From: Fidelibacterota bacterium
GTDB taxonomy: Bacteria > Fidelibacterota > UBA8477 > JABMPR01
Direction of reading: 5' to 3'
DNA length: 52,320 nt
Assembly (NCBI GenBank): GCA_018650445.1
Contig: JABIFX010000132.1
Location: forward strand, 1-52,320
The first letter of the stretch is position 1, and each line of letters opens with the position of its first letter. The notes under the pieces were generated by a model. The model ran no database searches and had not been told where the DNA came from. It saw only the letters and a program-made list of their open reading frames with translations. Below are positions 51,677 through 52,320 of the stretch, one piece after another. Made by a program: the position numbers and the translations under genes.

Positions 51677-52320
51677 AGCACAAATTCTCTTTTGATAGGC
51701 GTAAGAAACGCTGGTTCTCTCCGTCACCCTCGTAAACCACCTGATCGGCTGCGAGGGTCCCCCGGTTATGTGTGTAGTGACAGGTGTTGCATTGAATAAG
51801 ATTATCCTCGGAAAGGGGCAAGGTTAGCCCAAATTTTTGTTGTGTTTCATAAAAGCGCTTAATCGTCGCTTTTTTGGATAATTCAATATTCTTACCTTGA
51901 TGATTTTGCTCATGGGAATGGAGAGAGTGGCACTTGTTGCAGGTTGCAGCCATATCCAGCTGCATCTCTCGGGCAATAGTAGGGTGATCATTTTTACTGG
52001 GTTGTTTTACATGACACTGTAAACAAGTTGAATTGTCGATACTACCATCAGATTGAATCTGTTTGTGTGGATTCATCTTCTTATAGTCTGCTTTGTCGTG
52101 ACAATTGTAGCAGAAATCGATCTCTCGTTTATAGGGTCCCCCTCTTAAGAAGGTCCTGTTGGAGCGGTCAATTTTGCAGGCGACCTGGTGACAGGTCAGA
52201 CATCCCAGGCTACCATTTGAATCCAGCTTAAAGCCCTCTGGGACAGAAATCTGATCCGATTCAGTGTTTACATTGTTAAGGGGGTGGATCAAGGCATTCA
52301 CTGCGGCAGCAGTATGACAC
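51657..52320 (-). CDS. Multiheme cytochrome c, 5' end beyond the window
   Basis: At least 221 residues, open to the window edge. The frame does not start at the GTG at 52301: the codons before it read C-H-T-A-A-A, so the edge cuts another CxxCH motif. Six complete CxxCH sites follow (CLTCH, CYNCH, CLQCH, CNKCH, CNTCH, CYACH). Two stretches have the doubled-CXXCH form with an FLR strand (CLTCHQVACK...TFLR...CYNCH; CNTCHYTHNR...RFLR...CYACH). It overlaps the next cytochrome gene by 20 bases and is the first visible gene of the minus-strand operon, whose promoter lies outside the window. Confidence 0.9.
   Translation of the reverse strand, partial: CHTAAAVNALIHPLNNVNTESDQISVPEGFKLDSNGSLGCLTCHQVACKIDRSNRTFLRGGPYKREIDFCYNCHDKADYKKMNPHKQIQSDGSIDNSTCLQCHVKQPSKNDHPTIAREMQLDMAATCNKCHSLHSHEQNHQGKNIELSKKATIKRFYETQQKFGLTLPLSEDNLIQCNTCHYTHNRGTLAADQVVYEGDGENQRFLRLSKENLCYACHDL

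Noticed and set aside
36335-52320. Interpreting the cytochrome region as a nitrite, hydroxylamine or tetrathionate reductase locus
   Set aside because: No CxxCK site, no molybdopterin or siroheme subunit and no hydroxylamine-oxidoreductase-like core were seen; all visible partners are electron carriers, membrane b-cytochromes, NHL proteins or a barrel.
1-52320. CRISPR arrays, insertion sequences, prophage or integrase genes
   Set aside because: No regularly spaced direct repeats, transposase, recombinase or phage structural patterns were recognised on either strand.

Overview
The window reads as a chromosomal segment from a Gram-negative bacterium of the FCB superphylum. The best guess is Candidatus Marinimicrobia/Neomarinimicrobiota, Calditrichota or an Ignavibacteria-like lineage. 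Support comes from secreted proteins ending in type IX secretion (T9SS) sorting domains of the 'NYPNPFNPTTTI' kind (203-1516, 8293-11874, a variant in 21317-24118), a PorV/PorQ-type protein (24115-25125), two TonB-dependent receptors with carboxypeptidase-regulatory-like N-termini, and a long SecA with a SEC-C zinc tail. The taxon is inference; no rRNA gene is present.

Left part (1-18.5 kb): a tRNA-Leu(TAG), a T9SS-type secreted cohesin-like protein, secA, a membrane-spanning beta-propeller/LuxR regulator next to a giant three-fold beta-helix T9SS cargo, a possible tiny Cys-rich secreted peptide (12108-12269), then a minus-strand operon thiolase - 3-hydroxyacyl-CoA dehydrogenase - acyl-CoA dehydrogenase - leucine dehydrogenase - nusB, with phoH upstream.

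Middle part (18.5-36 kb): a plus-strand operon of TonB receptor, FN3/T9SS cargo and PorV-like protein; a tRNA-hydroxylation U32 protein (trhP-like); a second TonB receptor that looks highly expressed; a minus-strand lon operon with a toroid-fold protein, a double zinc ribbon and a small membrane protein; and a small metal/Fe-S set (IscA-like with a CxC tail, DUF6125-like, NifX-like with a His-rich loop).

Right part (36.3-52.3 kb) is the exceptional region: eight multiheme c-type cytochrome genes with about 71 canonical CxxCH sites, plus two b-type cytochrome modules, two NHL beta-propeller proteins (one a lipoprotein) and a predicted outer-membrane beta-barrel. The plus-strand set (36335-39886) encodes a tetraheme c554-like protein, a dodecaheme c3-like protein and an 11-heme protein fused to a b-type membrane cytochrome (architecture like Geobacter CbcL). 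The minus-strand set (52320-41897, nine genes, most junctions overlapping as ATGA) encodes a split version of the same c+b module (architecture like CbcA/CbcB), a triheme protein, NHL propeller, 18-heme cytochrome, NHL lipoprotein, beta-barrel and a 12-heme cytochrome. The simplest reading is a quinol-to-outer-surface electron conduit, i.e. a candidate extracellular electron transfer system of a layout I do not recognise. Between the two sets lie a hypothetical membrane-anchored gene and a decayed hybrid histidine kinase. The last gene runs off the window edge, so the operon is incomplete.
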